Part shown: one piece after another, positions 57,593-64,000 of the stretch
How the letters are laid out: every line of letters starts with the position of its first letter
Numbering within the stretch: position 1 is the first letter of the stretch
Assembly: GCA_028687335.1 (NCBI GenBank)
Contig: JAQUAI010000001.1
Location: 1-64,000, forward strand
DNA: 64,000 bases
Direction: 5' to 3'
From: Gallionella sp.
GTDB taxonomy: Bacteria > Pseudomonadota > Gammaproteobacteria > Burkholderiales > Gallionellaceae
Position numbers and translations under genes: made by a program
The notes under the pieces: model-generated
Databases searched by the model: none
What the model saw: the letters and a program-made list of their open reading frames with translations, nothing else
What the model was told of the DNA's origin: nothing

Positions 57593-57632
57593 GTCCGTAA
57601 CTGGAACAATAAATCGTATGGCAACTCTCGAA

Positions 57633-58187
57633 TCAATAGACGAACAAAGAAGCCGTAGCGATGAATGCACCTAGTGCGGCTCCGGCGATGACATCGCTGG
57701 GGTAGTGCAGACCGAGAACTGGGCGTGATAGCGCGACCATGAATGCGAACGGTACGACCAGCCAGAATAGTGCGGGAAAGTAGGATACAGCGATGATGCT
57801 GAAGGCAACCGCGTGCATGGTATGGCCGGAGGGGAAGCTGAATTGATCTAGTGTTTTACCGACACATACGATGGTGGGATAAACGTTGAACGGGCGGGGA
57901 CGCAGCGTTTTTCCTTTGATGAATTTATAGATGAGGGTGGCGATCAGGCCAACCGCCAGCATGTGCAGCACGGCTGGTGCGGCAAGGGCTTGATATTGCA
58001 AGAGCAACACTGTCATCAGCACATACCAGAACAAACCGTCGCCTAGTCTGCTGACGATCCGAAAAAAATTTCGCACGCTAAAACTGCGGCTCATCCGGTT
58101 GCAAAAGACGCACAACTCGGCATCCCAGTCGAGGAAGCGTTGATTCAAAGTTTCAATCCGCTGCGGGTGCAAGTTCTGGTTCGACAT
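57633..58187 (-). CDS. PAP2-family membrane phosphatase
   Basis: Membrane-bound phosphatase of 184 residues from the ATG at 58187, which has GGGAGAG before it (a longer start at 58205 is possible). The three PAP2 motifs are present: KGKTLRPRP, FPSGHTMHAVAF and SRPVLGLHYPSD. About five membrane helices can be drawn. Likely substrates are phosphatidate, phosphatidylglycerol phosphate or undecaprenyl diphosphate. Its 5' end overlaps the glycosyltransferase gene, and with diacylglycerol kinase nearby it fits lipid interconversion. Confidence 0.9.
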   Translation of the reverse strand: MSNQNLHPQRIETLNQRFLDWDAELCVFCNRMSRSFSVRNFFRIVSRLGDGLFWYVLMTVLLLQYQALAAPAVLHMLAVGLIATLIYKFIKGKTLRPRPFNVYPTIVCVGKTLDQFSFPSGHTMHAVAFSIIAVSYFPALFWLVVPFAFMVALSRPVLGLHYPSDVIAGAALGAFIATASLFVY

Positions 58188-59376
58188 ATCGCTCTCCCTG
58201 TTCACGCACGACGTTAATCAACACGTTTTCCATCTGCTGCATGATGTGATCCCACGTGAGCGACTCGACGGTTTGGCGGGCAGCTGTGCGCAGGCGTTGA
58301 ATGCGTTCGGGGTCGCTGACCAGTCCGGTTGCAATGGCGGTAAATGACGCGGCATCATCAAACGGTGCGAGCAGGCCGTTATGTTCCTGACGGATGTGCT
58401 GGCGCGCAGCGGCGTAGTCATAAGCCAGCGTAGCCAGGCCGCTGGCCATCGCTTCGACGGTGACATTGCCATAGGTTTCGGTCAGGCTGGGGTAGAGGAA
58501 AATGTCGCCGGAAGCGTAATGGGCGGCAAGCTCATCACCGGTTTTCATACCGACAAACAACACATGCGGATGAGCACTTTGCAATGCTGCCCGCGCAGGG
58601 CCATCACCAACCATCACCAGTTTGGCGGTGGGATTAATCGCATGCATTTTGTCGAAGGTCTGAATGACCAGTTGCAGGTTTTTCTCGGCTGCGATGCGGC
58701 TCACCAGCATGACCACTGGTGTGTTGTCTTGAGCGCCCCAAGTAGCGCGTAATTCGGCACTGCGCTTGGACGGGTGAAATAGCGTGGCATCCACACCGCG
58801 CGACACCACGATCACATTTTTGTAACCTTCCTGCTCCAACTGCTGTTGCAAGGCGGTTGTTGGCACCAGTGTGCAGTCGGTCTTGTTGTGGAAGTAGCGC
58901 AAATACGTGGCGATGGGCTGTTGTAGCAAACCGATGCCGTAGTGTTTTGTGTAGCTGTGAAAATTGGTGTGGAAGTCAGTGCTGACCGGAATGTTCAATT
59001 TGCGCGCGGCTGACATTGCTGACCAGCCTAGCAATCCTTCCGTCGCGATGTGTACGATGTCAGGGCGTTGCTGCTGCCACAGTTTGAGCAATTTTCCTTT
59101 GGCGGGTAGGCCAGACTTGAGCTCGGGATACCCAGGTATCGGCATTCCCGAGACTAAGGTTTCACAGTAGTTATCTGTCTGCGCGGCGGTATCCTGTTTG
59201 CTTTGACGCGGACGAATCAGATGGATGTGATGCTGACGTTTCAGCAAGCCATCCACCATGCGGCCAAGTGTGATGGCAACCCCGTTTACTTCGGGCAAGT
59301 AGGTTTCGGTGACCAACGCGATGTTCAGCGTTGGCGTTTTTTTGGCGCTATCGAGTGGTGTATTCATGTCGCCCAT
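58153..59376 (-). CDS. GT4-family glycosyltransferase
   Basis: GT-B fold glycosyltransferase of 407 residues. N-terminal half: ALVTETYLPEVNGVAITLGR, then DFHTNFHSYTKHYGIG. C-terminal donor-binding half: VVMLVSRIAAEKNLQLVI, VGDGPARAAL, FLYPSLTETYGNVTVEAMAS with the E-x7-E motif typical of retaining GT4 enzymes. It resembles alpha-mannosyltransferases and diacylglycerol glycosyltransferases of the MgtA/SqdX type. Position among lipid genes favours a glycolipid product, but the sugar and acceptor are unknown. A start at 59367 is an alternative. Confidence 0.9.
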   Translation of the reverse strand: MGDMNTPLDSAKKTPTLNIALVTETYLPEVNGVAITLGRMVDGLLKRQHHIHLIRPRQSKQDTAAQTDNYCETLVSGMPIPGYPELKSGLPAKGKLLKLWQQQRPDIVHIATEGLLGWSAMSAARKLNIPVSTDFHTNFHSYTKHYGIGLLQQPIATYLRYFHNKTDCTLVPTTALQQQLEQEGYKNVIVVSRGVDATLFHPSKRSAELRATWGAQDNTPVVMLVSRIAAEKNLQLVIQTFDKMHAINPTAKLVMVGDGPARAALQSAHPHVLFVGMKTGDELAAHYASGDIFLYPSLTETYGNVTVEAMASGLATLAYDYAAARQHIRQEHNGLLAPFDDAASFTAIATGLVSDPERIQRLRTAARQTVESLTWDHIMQQMENVLINVVREQGERYVEPELAPAAD

Positions 59377-59421
59377 CGTGCAGGGCTGGCATGAATCTTT
59401 GATGAAAGATCGTTGAAGAGT

Positions 59422-59793
59422 TTATGACACGGTGAGCATCAAATACCACACCACTAGCACATTGAGCAGACTCACCAGCACAGCGGCGCTGCCGATGTCT
59501 TTTGCGCGTTTGGCCAGCGCGTGGCTGTCGAGCGAGATGCGATCCACTGTTGCTTCAACGGCGGAATTGAGCAACTCGACAATCAGCACAAGTAGCACAC
59601 TGCCAATCATCATCGCTTTGCTTAGATGATCGAGCGGAAACCACAAGGCGAGCGGAATCAATATTGCTGCCAGCAAAACCTCTTGCCGAAATGCATCTTC
59701 GTGCCGATAGGCGGCGCGAAAGCCGTCCAGCGAATATCCGAACGCATTCCATAAACGACGTAAACCGGTTTTACCTTTATAGGGACTTTCCAA
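59422..59793 (-). CDS. dgkA: Diacylglycerol kinase DgkA, TTG start
   Basis: Small trimeric membrane kinase of 123 residues that phosphorylates diacylglycerol to phosphatidate. Three membrane helices and the signature ELLNSAVEATVDRIS are present, with the N-terminal KTGLRRLWNAFGYSLDGFRA typical of the family. The start is TTG at 59793, supported by GAGGAG eight bases upstream; no ATG is available before the family homology begins. It precedes the glycosyltransferase and PAP2 genes on the same strand. Confidence 0.93.
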   Translation of the reverse strand: MESPYKGKTGLRRLWNAFGYSLDGFRAAYRHEDAFRQEVLLAAILIPLALWFPLDHLSKAMMIGSVLLVLIVELLNSAVEATVDRISLDSHALAKRAKDIGSAAVLVSLLNVLVVWYLMLTVS

Positions 59794-59968
59794 GTGGGGT
59801 TCTCCTCGTTAAATTCATTTATCCATGAGTCATTTGTTGGTTGCGTGATGTCAAAACACCGCAAGGCTTTCACGCGGAGGTGCGGCGGAAATGAGGTTTC
59901 TCATGGGGTTGCTCCACACCCGCTGCATCTCAGCGTGAAGTTTTTTGGTTACAGTATAAAAATGACAC

Positions 59969-59996
59969 AAAAAAACGCGCACAAACTGCATGCGCG
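59969..59996 (-). terminator. Terminator after the OlsB-like gene
   Basis: Read on the minus strand, CGCGCA and TGCGCG pair as a 6-bp stem (59991-59996 with 59976-59981) and are followed by a run of seven T. It lies 21 bases after the stop of the OlsB-like gene. Confidence 0.75.
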
Positions 59997-60016
59997 CAAA
60001 GGGGGAAGTGTTCGGT

Positions 60017-60811
60017 TTAGTTTTGCGCGCTTTGACGCATGAAGTGTTTTGCGTACTTGGCATTCATGCGTGCGACGGGCAAGAGAATAAATAGGTCGGC
60101 AGTATTGAAATCGGGGTCCCATGCAGGCTCACCGGCGATGTAGGCACCGAGACGCAAATAGCCTTTGATGAGCGGTGGAATGATGACATCCATCTCTTGA
60201 TTCAGCGCGTGCAAAGGCAACGGGCAACGCGGAAACACGCGGTACTCGATAGGCGCGGCATAAGTCCGATACAGCTTGTTGAACACGCTTGCCGCGTAGT
60301 GGCCGCCGTCGCCCATGCTGATACTCGCGCAGCCGATAATGTACTGATGGCCGTGATGGTTGATGTAGTCGGCCAGCCCGCTCCACAACTGGGTGATGGT
60401 GCTGCCATCGCGGTAATCCTGATGCACGCACGAGCGTCCCACCTCGACCATTTGATCGCGCAAGTGATCTAAACGGGTGATGTCGAATTCGGTTTCGGAG
60501 TAGTAGCAACCAGCGGCGATAGCCTGCTCGGGCGGCATGATGCGATAAGTGCCGACAACCTTGTTGTTGTCGCTATCGCGCACCAACAGGTGTTCGCAGA
60601 AACGGTCGAATACATCACGATCTAATCCTTCGGCAGCGGAAGGAAGGCGCGCGCCCATTTCTTCGCCAAACACTTTGAAGCGAATACGCTGGGCTTCCTT
60701 TAACTCCGACTCGGAACGCGCAAGACTGACGTTGAGGCGGCTACTGGGGCGGCGTGCAGGATGCAACTGAACTGCGGGTTGGAAAGCGGTGCTAGACATC
60801 AGTTCCGGCAT
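60017..60811 (-). CDS. olsB: Ornithine lipid synthase OlsB-like N-acyltransferase (GNAT)
   Basis: Acyltransferase of about 264 residues in the GNAT-like OlsB family, which transfers a 3-hydroxyacyl chain from ACP to ornithine to make lyso-ornithine lipid. Recognisable parts are EAQRIRFKVFGEEMGARLP, DRDVFDRFCEHLLVRD, VVGTYRIMPPEQA, EVGRSCVHQDYRDGSTITQL and IGCASISMGDGGHYAASV. The ATG at 60811 has AAGGAG eight bases upstream; the frame is open further. The OlsA/PlsC-like gene lies upstream on the same strand, which supports the ornithine lipid role. Some members of this family act on other amines. Confidence 0.85.
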   Translation of the reverse strand: MPELMSSTAFQPAVQLHPARRPSSRLNVSLARSESELKEAQRIRFKVFGEEMGARLPSAAEGLDRDVFDRFCEHLLVRDSDNNKVVGTYRIMPPEQAIAAGCYYSETEFDITRLDHLRDQMVEVGRSCVHQDYRDGSTITQLWSGLADYINHHGHQYIIGCASISMGDGGHYAASVFNKLYRTYAAPIEYRVFPRCPLPLHALNQEMDVIIPPLIKGYLRLGAYIAGEPAWDPDFNTADLFILLPVARMNAKYAKHFMRQSAQN

Positions 60812-61004
60812 GGCATGGTCTCCTTGATTTGACCCCGCCAAGTTAATCAAGTCATATTGCCCGCGCATGACGGGAAAATGAAGAATTGGTTAAATCCGAA
60901 TAATTGTTAGGGAAATGCTGATTAACTCGTCTTTGATGAAGCAACCAGGCATCTCACTAAGCCGCAAAATACGCGGCAAGTGATTGCTTCGCTGCGCTCG
61001 CAAA

Positions 61005-61290
61005 GACACCACCCCGTCATTGCGAGGAGCGTAGCGACGTGGCAATCCAGATGCTTTAATCAGAAATGCTCTTTAGATCTACTGGATTGCTTCGCTGCGC
61101 TCGCAAAGACAAACAACCCCACTGGATTGCCACGCTGTGCTCGAAATGACACCACCCCGTCATTGCGAGGAGAAACGCGACGCGGCAATCCAGATGCTTT
61201 AATCAAAATGCTCTTTAGATCTACTGGATTGCTTTGCTACGCTCGCAATGACACACAACCCCACTGGATTGCTTCGCTACGCTCGCAATG
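61005..61290. repeat. Two tandem copies of a 143-bp palindrome-containing repeat
   Basis: Positions 61005-61147 and 61148-61290 are two imperfect copies with a 143-bp period. Each starts GACACCACCCCGTCATTGCGA and contains an inverted block GTCATTGCGAGG...GGCAATCC facing GGATTGC...CTCGCAAAGAC. This family of GTCATTGCGAG palindromes is widespread in intergenic DNA of many proteobacteria. A further partial copy precedes at about 60982-61006. The rest of the 490-base gap (60812-60981) should hold the promoter of the OlsB-like gene; nothing else is seen. Confidence 0.88.
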
Positions 61291-61300
61291 ATGGACTAAG

Positions 61301-62209
61301 TCAGTATTGCCTAAGAACTGCCCCATCCCTTCCATCAGAAAGTGCGAAGGGTTGCAACGATGGCTCATGCATTATTCTGGTCGGTAGCAGCATGTGATAC
61401 ATCGACTGAAAGCGGGGTTCGCCAGTGTTTGAGTGGGTTGCGTTACTGGTGTCATCCGGCAATTTGATATTTAGCGCGGCCGCGATGCTGTGTCGTGCTT
61501 GGGTTGCCAGTGTGCGGCGACTGGCATTTGTGCTGGGTAGTAACGGCAAGTCGGTTAATTGCACGCGCAATGCTGGGCTGCACAGTAGATTCCAAAGTGA
61601 TGCAAGAAATGACATCTCGTCGATGTAGGCGGCATCGGTGCTGTGGTGGCCGTGTCGGTCGTGGTAGCGGATGGCGATAGGGCGGATTGCTACACCAGCA
61701 TCAATGGCGGGTTGCAGTAAGGAGGCGTGAAAGTGGCGCACTTTGGTGCCGTCTGTTGAGGTGCCTTCGGGGAATAGCGCGATTTGCTTGCCTCGTTGCA
61801 AGGCGGTGACCGCGAGTTGATTGACTCTCGCGGTGTCATGGCGTTTTTCGCGATGAATGAAAATCGTGTTTGCGCGTAGGCACAGCCATCCTATGAACGG
61901 CCAGTTGCGCACTTCTGATTTGGCAATGAAACGGGTCGGTAGCACGGAGTTCAGCACGAATACATCCAGCCACGAAATATGGTTGGCAACGATCAGGCCG
62001 CCTGTGTTGCGCGTGGTGGTACTACGAAAAGTCACGCGTACATTAAAGATGCCGAGTAACGCAGCCGACCATTTGCGCAAGATGAGTTGACGCATTGCCG
62101 AGGAAAACATTGGATAGGGAATGACTAGCAACATTCCGTAGCATAGATGAACCAGCAGGCGTAGCGCGCGGAAGCAAGCGATCCATTGTCTGATTAAAGT
62201 TGGTTTCAT
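61301..62209 (-). CDS. olsA: 1-acyl-glycerol-3-phosphate/lyso-ornithine lipid acyltransferase (PlsC/OlsA-like)
   Basis: Membrane-associated acyltransferase of 302 residues. The catalytic NHxxxxD motif is NHISWLD with His77 and Asp82; later blocks are FIHREKRHDTARVNQLA and FPEGTSTDGTKVRHFHASL. A hydrophobic helix lies near 18-38. By sequence alone it could be a PlsC paralogue; the OlsB-like gene on the same strand points to OlsA, which adds the second acyl chain to lyso-ornithine lipid. The two genes are separated by a repeat, so they may not form one transcript. Confidence 0.85.
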   Translation of the reverse strand: MKPTLIRQWIACFRALRLLVHLCYGMLLVIPYPMFSSAMRQLILRKWSAALLGIFNVRVTFRSTTTRNTGGLIVANHISWLDVFVLNSVLPTRFIAKSEVRNWPFIGWLCLRANTIFIHREKRHDTARVNQLAVTALQRGKQIALFPEGTSTDGTKVRHFHASLLQPAIDAGVAIRPIAIRYHDRHGHHSTDAAYIDEMSFLASLWNLLCSPALRVQLTDLPLLPSTNASRRTLATQARHSIAAALNIKLPDDTSNATHSNTGEPRFQSMYHMLLPTRIMHEPSLQPFALSDGRDGAVLRQY

Positions 62210-62273
62210 CTCTGATGCTCATTTGGTAATGCAGCAACTAGTGATGGATTGTTTTTCAATGGCAAGCTTGGCC

Positions 62274-63860
62274 TCATGCGGGAGCAAAACGGAACTGAGC
62301 TATTGTTCTGTGCAGTGTTTGCGAGGTAGTCGTCAGCCCGTTCATTTCACCGCGCGTGACCTCAATGTCGCTGCTAGTGGAGGCGGTAATGTCCGACACC
62401 GCTTCGATGTGTGCCGCGATTTGTGTGCTGGCATCAGACTGTGACTGTGTGGCTAGCGCGATCTGTTGCATGCTATCCACAACGGCTTGCATGGAGCCTT
62501 CAATCGAGACTAGTACCTCGCTGATTTTTCGTCCGTGTGCCACGCCGTTTTGCGCTTCCTTGCGCGCTGCGCTCATGACTTCAACTGCGTTATTGGCCGA
62601 CTGTTGCACGCCGTTTAGCAAATTCGAAATATCTTTGGCAGAGCTGTTGGTGCGTTCGGATAGCACGCGAACTTCATTTGCGACGACTGCAAATCCACGT
62701 CCGTATTCGCCAGCTCTAGCCGCCTCAATCGCCGCATTCAATGCCAATAAATTGGTTTGTTCGGCGATGTCCCGAATGACTTTGCTGATTGAGCCGATCT
62801 GTTTGAGTGACTGTTCCAGGCCGTTCATGGTGTTGGCGGAATGGCTGATGGTGTCGTCCAGTTTGGCCAGTCCGGTGATGGTTGCACGGCCAATGTTGGC
62901 ACTCATCTGAACATCATCACGGGTACGGAGCGCGACCTTGTTCGCTTGCTCGGCATTAGCGGCAATTTTCATTACAGTGCGATGCATTTCTTCGATGGCG
63001 ATTTTTGCATTGAACACTTTTTCAGATTGCATTTGCGCATTGCTGCTCGCGCTTTGAGTGACGTTGCTGACTTTGTCGGCGGCGAGAATGGTGAGCCCGG
63101 CGGAAGCATTAACCTCGCGCAAAATGGTTTCAAAGCGAGCAACAAAAGTATTCACCGTGGCGGCCATTGCGCCGATTTCATCCGCGTAACCGGCAGGCAA
63201 GCGGTGCGTTAAATTGCCGTCGAGCAAATGGCTCATGGCGGCAATCACCTCATCCACGCGATCTTTCAGGCGGCGATTGAAGACGGCCTGAAATACGACA
63301 ATGGTTATTCCGGCAAAGACTAGCGGCACAACGATGATCCAGATGATTTGCTCGACTGTGCGGCTGATGGCTTGCTCAGCCTTGATTGCGCCGCTCTGAT
63401 TGGTTTCGATTAGCTTGTCGATATCGGCGATCATGGGCTCGATTTTTGAGCGGTATAGCATGTCGGGTGCGGTGAGCGCATCTTCCGGGCTGGTGGATGC
63501 GATTTCAAAAGCCAGTTTGAAGCCCTGCACGTTCTCGTTCCACAAAGTGGCGATGTGGGCGATTTTTTCTACATCCGTACCGGCGGGGGCAAACTGTGTC
63601 AGCGGTTGCTGCAAGGCGAGGACGCGCGTGTTGGTCGCACCGAGTTTGGCTTCCGACTCAATCAGCATGGGATCAAGGCGTGATACCGCTAATGCTTCGC
63701 TCTTGATGGCCGCGAGGTTGTCGCTGAATAACTGTTGATTGCGGTATCGGTCAAAATCTCCGCGTAGTAAACCGAGTTGGATGATGGAATAAACAATCAC
63801 ACCACCCAGACTCAGCAATGTGACGATTGCAATCAGGCGCAGTTGGGCTTGCAGTGTCAT
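62274..63860 (-). CDS. Methyl-accepting chemotaxis protein
   Basis: Chemoreceptor of 528 residues. A membrane helix at about 8-30, a periplasmic helical sensor region (about 32-172), a second helix (about 172-195) and a HAMP domain (about 196-250) precede the cytoplasmic signalling domain. The hairpin tip is canonical ([20 protein letters not shown], then [18 protein letters not shown]). The protein ends in RFAPA, not in a CheR/CheB-tethering pentapeptide. The ligand is unknown. Its start overlaps the stop of the gene to its right by ATGA, so the two are in one transcript. A pilus-linked (Pil-Chp) rather than flagellar role cannot be excluded. Confidence 0.95.
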   Translation of the reverse strand: MTLQAQLRLIAIVTLLSLGGVIVYSIIQLGLLRGDFDRYRNQQLFSDNLAAIKSEALAVSRLDPMLIESEAKLGATNTRVLALQQPLTQFAPAGTDVEKIAHIATLWNENVQGFKLAFEIASTSPEDALTAPDMLYRSKIEPMIADIDKLIETNQSGAIKAEQAISRTVEQIIWIIVVPLVFAGITIVVFQAVFNRRLKDRVDEVIAAMSHLLDGNLTHRLPAGYADEIGAMAATVNTFVARFETILREVNASAGLTILAADKVSNVTQSASSNAQMQSEKVFNAKIAIEEMHRTVMKIAANAEQANKVALRTRDDVQMSANIGRATITGLAKLDDTISHSANTMNGLEQSLKQIGSISKVIRDIAEQTNLLALNAAIEAARAGEYGRGFAVVANEVRVLSERTNSSAKDISNLLNGVQQSANNAVEVMSAARKEAQNGVAHGRKISEVLVSIEGSMQAVVDSMQQIALATQSQSDASTQIAAHIEAVSDITASTSSDIEVTRGEMNGLTTTSQTLHRTIAQFRFAPA

Positions 63861-64000
63861 AGCGTCACCTCGCTACGTAAAGTGGGCGCGCGGGGTTCGA
63901 TGAACAGGCTGTTGCCGGACGTGCGCTTGGCCATTTTTTTTGCCTCGCTCATCGCGGCGGAGACTTCGTGCGGTGAAAAGTACTGTCCGGGTTGGACGTT
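63857..64000 (-). CDS. 3' end of an unidentified gene (runs off the window)
   Basis: An open frame enters from the right edge and stops at 63857-63859, giving the last 47 residues ([20 protein letters not shown], then [16 protein letters not shown]). The stop overlaps the chemoreceptor start by 4 bp, which supports a real gene. I do not recognise the family from this fragment. Confidence 0.6.
   Translation of the reverse strand, partial: NVQPGQYFSPHEVSAAMSEAKKMAKRTSGNSLFIEPRAPTLRSEVTL

Noticed and set aside
61005-61290. Possible CRISPR array
   Set aside because: Only two long, imperfect copies with internal palindromes and no short regular spacers; no cas genes nearby.
60980-61291. 103-codon plus-strand frame over the intergenic repeat
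   Set aside because: It simply translates the two repeat copies, a known source of spurious gene calls.

Overview
The window looks like chromosomal DNA of a Gram-negative betaproteobacterium, probably of the Nitrosomonadales/Gallionella-Sideroxydans type. This placement is inferred from gene content and protein style (complete tol-pal operon, two-partner secretion, type IV pilin, FeSOD, YfhL-type ferredoxin, ornithine-lipid enzymes), not from a marker gene. Most genes are tightly packed with 4-8 bp stop/start overlaps.

Layout. 0.26-1.24 kb: integron-type integrase directly upstream of ruvAB. 1.25-8.65 kb: one continuous run ruvA-ruvB, a YhcG/DUF1016-type nuclease, then ybgC-tolQ-tolR-tolA-tolB-pal-cpoB. 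8.67-10.3 kb: queE-queC, a consensus promoter, tRNA-Lys(TTT), tRNA-Thr(TGT) and a terminator. 10.4-25.0 kb: an AraC regulator and a two-partner secretion pair whose exoprotein has 3985 residues, with an N-terminal TPS domain, a propeller-like repeat block and about 20 YDG-type repeats. 25.2-28.5 kb: sucCD, a TerC-family membrane protein and a UspA protein.

28.6-43.3 kb is the most striking part. Eight co-directional genes encode a CHASE2-Ser/Thr kinase, a PP2C phosphatase, a double-FHA protein, a CHASE2-adenylate cyclase, a class II-like cyclic nucleotide phosphodiesterase, a cNMP-binding/rhodanese fusion, a GAF-fused GspE/PilB ATPase and a GAF-HD-GYP protein. They are followed by a pilin gene with a sigma-54-type promoter and a TMTC-like membrane glycosyltransferase candidate. 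A second Ser/Thr kinase, fused to a cNMP-binding domain, lies at 44.9 kb. Together these could couple protein phosphorylation, cAMP and c-di-GMP to pilus assembly; the coupling is inference.

43.3-53.1 kb is mostly housekeeping: BepA-like protease, rhodanese, TusA, FeSOD, a pair of M16 peptidases (one lacking its zinc site), rsmD (apparently with an ATA start), coaD, ferredoxin, a histone H1-like protein and phoU. 53.2-57.6 kb holds a zinc-dependent phospholipase C-like protein and then a decayed accessory island: pieces of an RTX/FrpC-type exoprotein interleaved with small AT-rich or membrane/lipoprotein genes. Three consecutive reading frames there end in related 3' sequences. 57.6-62.2 kb on the minus strand is a membrane-lipid cluster (PAP2 phosphatase, GT4 glycosyltransferase, diacylglycerol kinase, OlsB-like and OlsA/PlsC-like acyltransferases) with a two-copy 143-bp repeat between the two acyltransferases. 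The window ends in a chemoreceptor gene and the 3' end of an unidentified gene.
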